Under the pieces are notes generated by a model. That model made no database searches, was not told where the DNA came from, and was given only the letters and a program-made list of their open reading frames with translations. This document shows, piece after piece, positions 7,423 through 8,536 of a stretch of 8,536 nt of DNA. The stretch lies in assembly GCA_947623765.1 (NCBI GenBank), contig CANQIG010000069.1:1-8536 (forward strand), in the 5' to 3' direction. Both the position numbers and the translations under genes were made by a program. The DNA is from an uncultured Clostridia bacterium (GTDB lineage: Bacteria; Bacillota; Clostridia; Oscillospirales; Acutalibacteraceae). How positions within the stretch are numbered: the first letter of the stretch is position 1; every line of letters starts with the position of its first letter.

Positions 7423-8536
7423 CCGTGACCTCGGTCTTATAGCCGCACCCCTCGGTCAGGCAGTAGAGCGTCTTTTTCCTGCCCTTTTTCTGCATCAGGA
7501 CCTTCCCGCAGCGGGGACACATCCGGTCCGAAGGCGGGTCCCAGGAGACGAAATCGCACTTCGGATATTCCTCGCAGCCGTAAAACACGCGGCCCTTCCT
7601 CGATTTCTTTTCGATGATCCTGCCGCCGCACTTCGGGCACTTCGCGCCGGTGTCGACGACGATCTTCTTGATGTTCTTGCACTCCGGGTACCCCGGGCAC
7701 GCGATGAACTTGCCGTACCGCCCGGTCTTGATGACCATCCGGCGGCCGCATTTCTCGCAAATATAGTCGGTCTCGTCCTCTTTGAGCTGGATCTTCACGC
7801 CGTCCATCTCGGACTTTGCCTGTTTCAGCGTCTTTTCAAAGTCGTCGTAGAACCCGTGCAGCGTCTTCACCCAGTCCGCGCTGCCGCTCTGCACCTCGTC
7901 GAGCTCCTTTTCCACGGCGGCGGTGAACCGGATATTCACGATGTCCGGGAAATGCTCCTTCATCAGCTTCGTGATGACCTCGCCGAGCTCCGTGGGCTTA
8001 AAGGACTTCCCGTCCCGGACGACGTATTCGCGGCTCGTGATCGTCATGATCGTCGCGGCGTACGTGCTCGGGCGGCCGATGCCGTTCTCCTCGAGCGTCT
8101 TGATGAGGGAAGCCTCGGTGTAGCGCGGGGGCGGCTGCGTGAAGTGCTGCGCGCCGGAAAGGTCGCGCAGGCGCAGCGCCATGCCCGCCTCGAGCTTCGG
8201 CAGGTCCTTCCCCTTTTCCTCCTCGGTGTCGCGGCCCTCCTCGTAGAGCACCGTGAAACCGTCGAAGCCCACGCTATACCCGCTCGCCTTGAAGACATAG
8301 TCCCCGGCGGTGATGACCGCCTGCGTCGTGTTGAGGACGCAGTTCGCCATCTGGCAGGCGACAAAGCGCTCCCAGATGAGCTTATAGAGCTTATACTGAT
8401 CCCGGCTGAGGGACGATTCGACGTCCTTCGGCGTGAGCGCGACGGACGTCGGCCGGATGGCCTCGTGGCCGTCCTGCGCGCCGGCGCGCGCGCGGTAATG
8501 CCGGGGCTTCGCGGGCAGATAGCTCTTCCCCCAGCG
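7409..8536 (-). CDS. topA: DNA topoisomerase I (partial, C-terminal 375 residues)
   Basis: Type IA topoisomerase I relaxes negative supercoils by passing one strand through a transient break and so balances gyrase. The frame is open from the window edge to the stop, giving the last 375 residues of a protein that usually has about 690-870; the TOPRIM domain and active-site tyrosine lie upstream of the window. Seen here are GAQDGHEAIRPTSV near the edge, the QYKLYKLIWERFVA helix, and NGIGRPSTYA (about 8058-8090), all conserved in the core. Three zinc ribbons follow, each with two CxxC-like pairs: CEKC...CPGYPEC, CPKC...CEEYPKC and CPRC...CLTEGC. These bind single-stranded DNA in known TopA proteins. 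An internal ATG at 8350 (in CQMANC) is not the start, because recognisable TopA sequence continues before it. The 3' end overlaps trmFO by 14 bases. Confidence 0.98.
   Translation of the reverse strand, partial: RWGKSYLPAKPRHYRARAGAQDGHEAIRPTSVALTPKDVESSLSRDQYKLYKLIWERFVACQMANCVLNTTQAVITAGDYVFKASGYSVGFDGFTVLYEEGRDTEEEKGKDLPKLEAGMALRLRDLSGAQHFTQPPPRYTEASLIKTLEENGIGRPSTYAATIMTITSREYVVRDGKSFKPTELGEVITKLMKEHFPDIVNIRFTAAVEKELDEVQSGSADWVKTLHGFYDDFEKTLKQAKSEMDGVKIQLKEDETDYICEKCGRRMVIKTGRYGKFIACPGYPECKNIKKIVVDTGAKCPKCGGRIIEKKSRKGRVFYGCEEYPKCDFVSWDPPSDRMCPRCGKVLMQKKGRKKTLYCLTEGCGYKTEVTDGDE
7428..7432 (-). promoter_or_regulatory. Ribosome binding site of trmFO inside topA
   Basis: GAGGT lies five bases before the trmFO ATG, within the last codons of topA. 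It supports the ATG at 7422 and hence the 14-base overlap. Another ATG, forming an ATGA with the topA stop, is out of the trmFO frame and is not used. Confidence 0.65.

Noticed and set aside
7409..8350. topA as a complete short gene starting at the internal ATG
   Set aside because: Conserved TopA sequence (HEAIRPT and the WERFVA helix) continues upstream in frame to the window edge, so the gene is cut by the window rather than short.

Overview
This window shows an ordinary but very compact piece of bacterial core chromosome. All six genes lie on the minus strand and read from right to left: topA (3' part), trmFO, plsX, rnc, a radical SAM gene of the Elp3-like type, and smc (lacking only its 3' end). 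The largest gap between genes is 31 bases (6033-6063). The other junctions are overlaps of 14 and 4 bases or gaps of 1 and 4 bases, so the block looks like one transcription unit. Both window edges cut through genes. I see no promoter, terminator, RNA gene, mobile element, CRISPR array or sizeable intergenic region.

The organism is most likely a high-GC member of the Clostridia (Bacillota), perhaps in or near the Oscillospirales/Ruminococcaceae. The reasons are the plsX-rnc-smc gene order known from Firmicutes, TrmFO (the folate-dependent tRNA methylase typical of that phylum), the Elp3-like radical SAM gene between rnc and smc as seen in clostridia, and good purine-rich ribosome binding sites. 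The DNA is strongly GC-rich with GC-biased third codon positions. The assignment below class is inference.

Layout from high to low coordinates: 7409-8536 is the C-terminal 375 residues of DNA topoisomerase I, with three four-cysteine zinc ribbons. 6064-7422 is TrmFO, which makes m5U54 in tRNA. 5031-6032 is PlsX, the phosphate acyltransferase that starts phospholipid synthesis. 4348-5034 is ribonuclease III. 3345-4346 is a 333-residue radical SAM protein with no acetyltransferase domain and unknown substrate. 1-3340 is the chromosome condensation ATPase SMC, through its signature motif but without Walker B.

The genes do not form one pathway. They are housekeeping functions (DNA topology and condensation, tRNA and rRNA maturation, membrane lipid start-up) packed for co-expression, with coupling likely at several junctions. 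The points most worth a second look are the uncharacterised radical SAM protein, the lack of the usual acyl carrier protein gene between plsX and rnc, and a 20-base in-frame repeat in smc. I found no convincing new biological system here.
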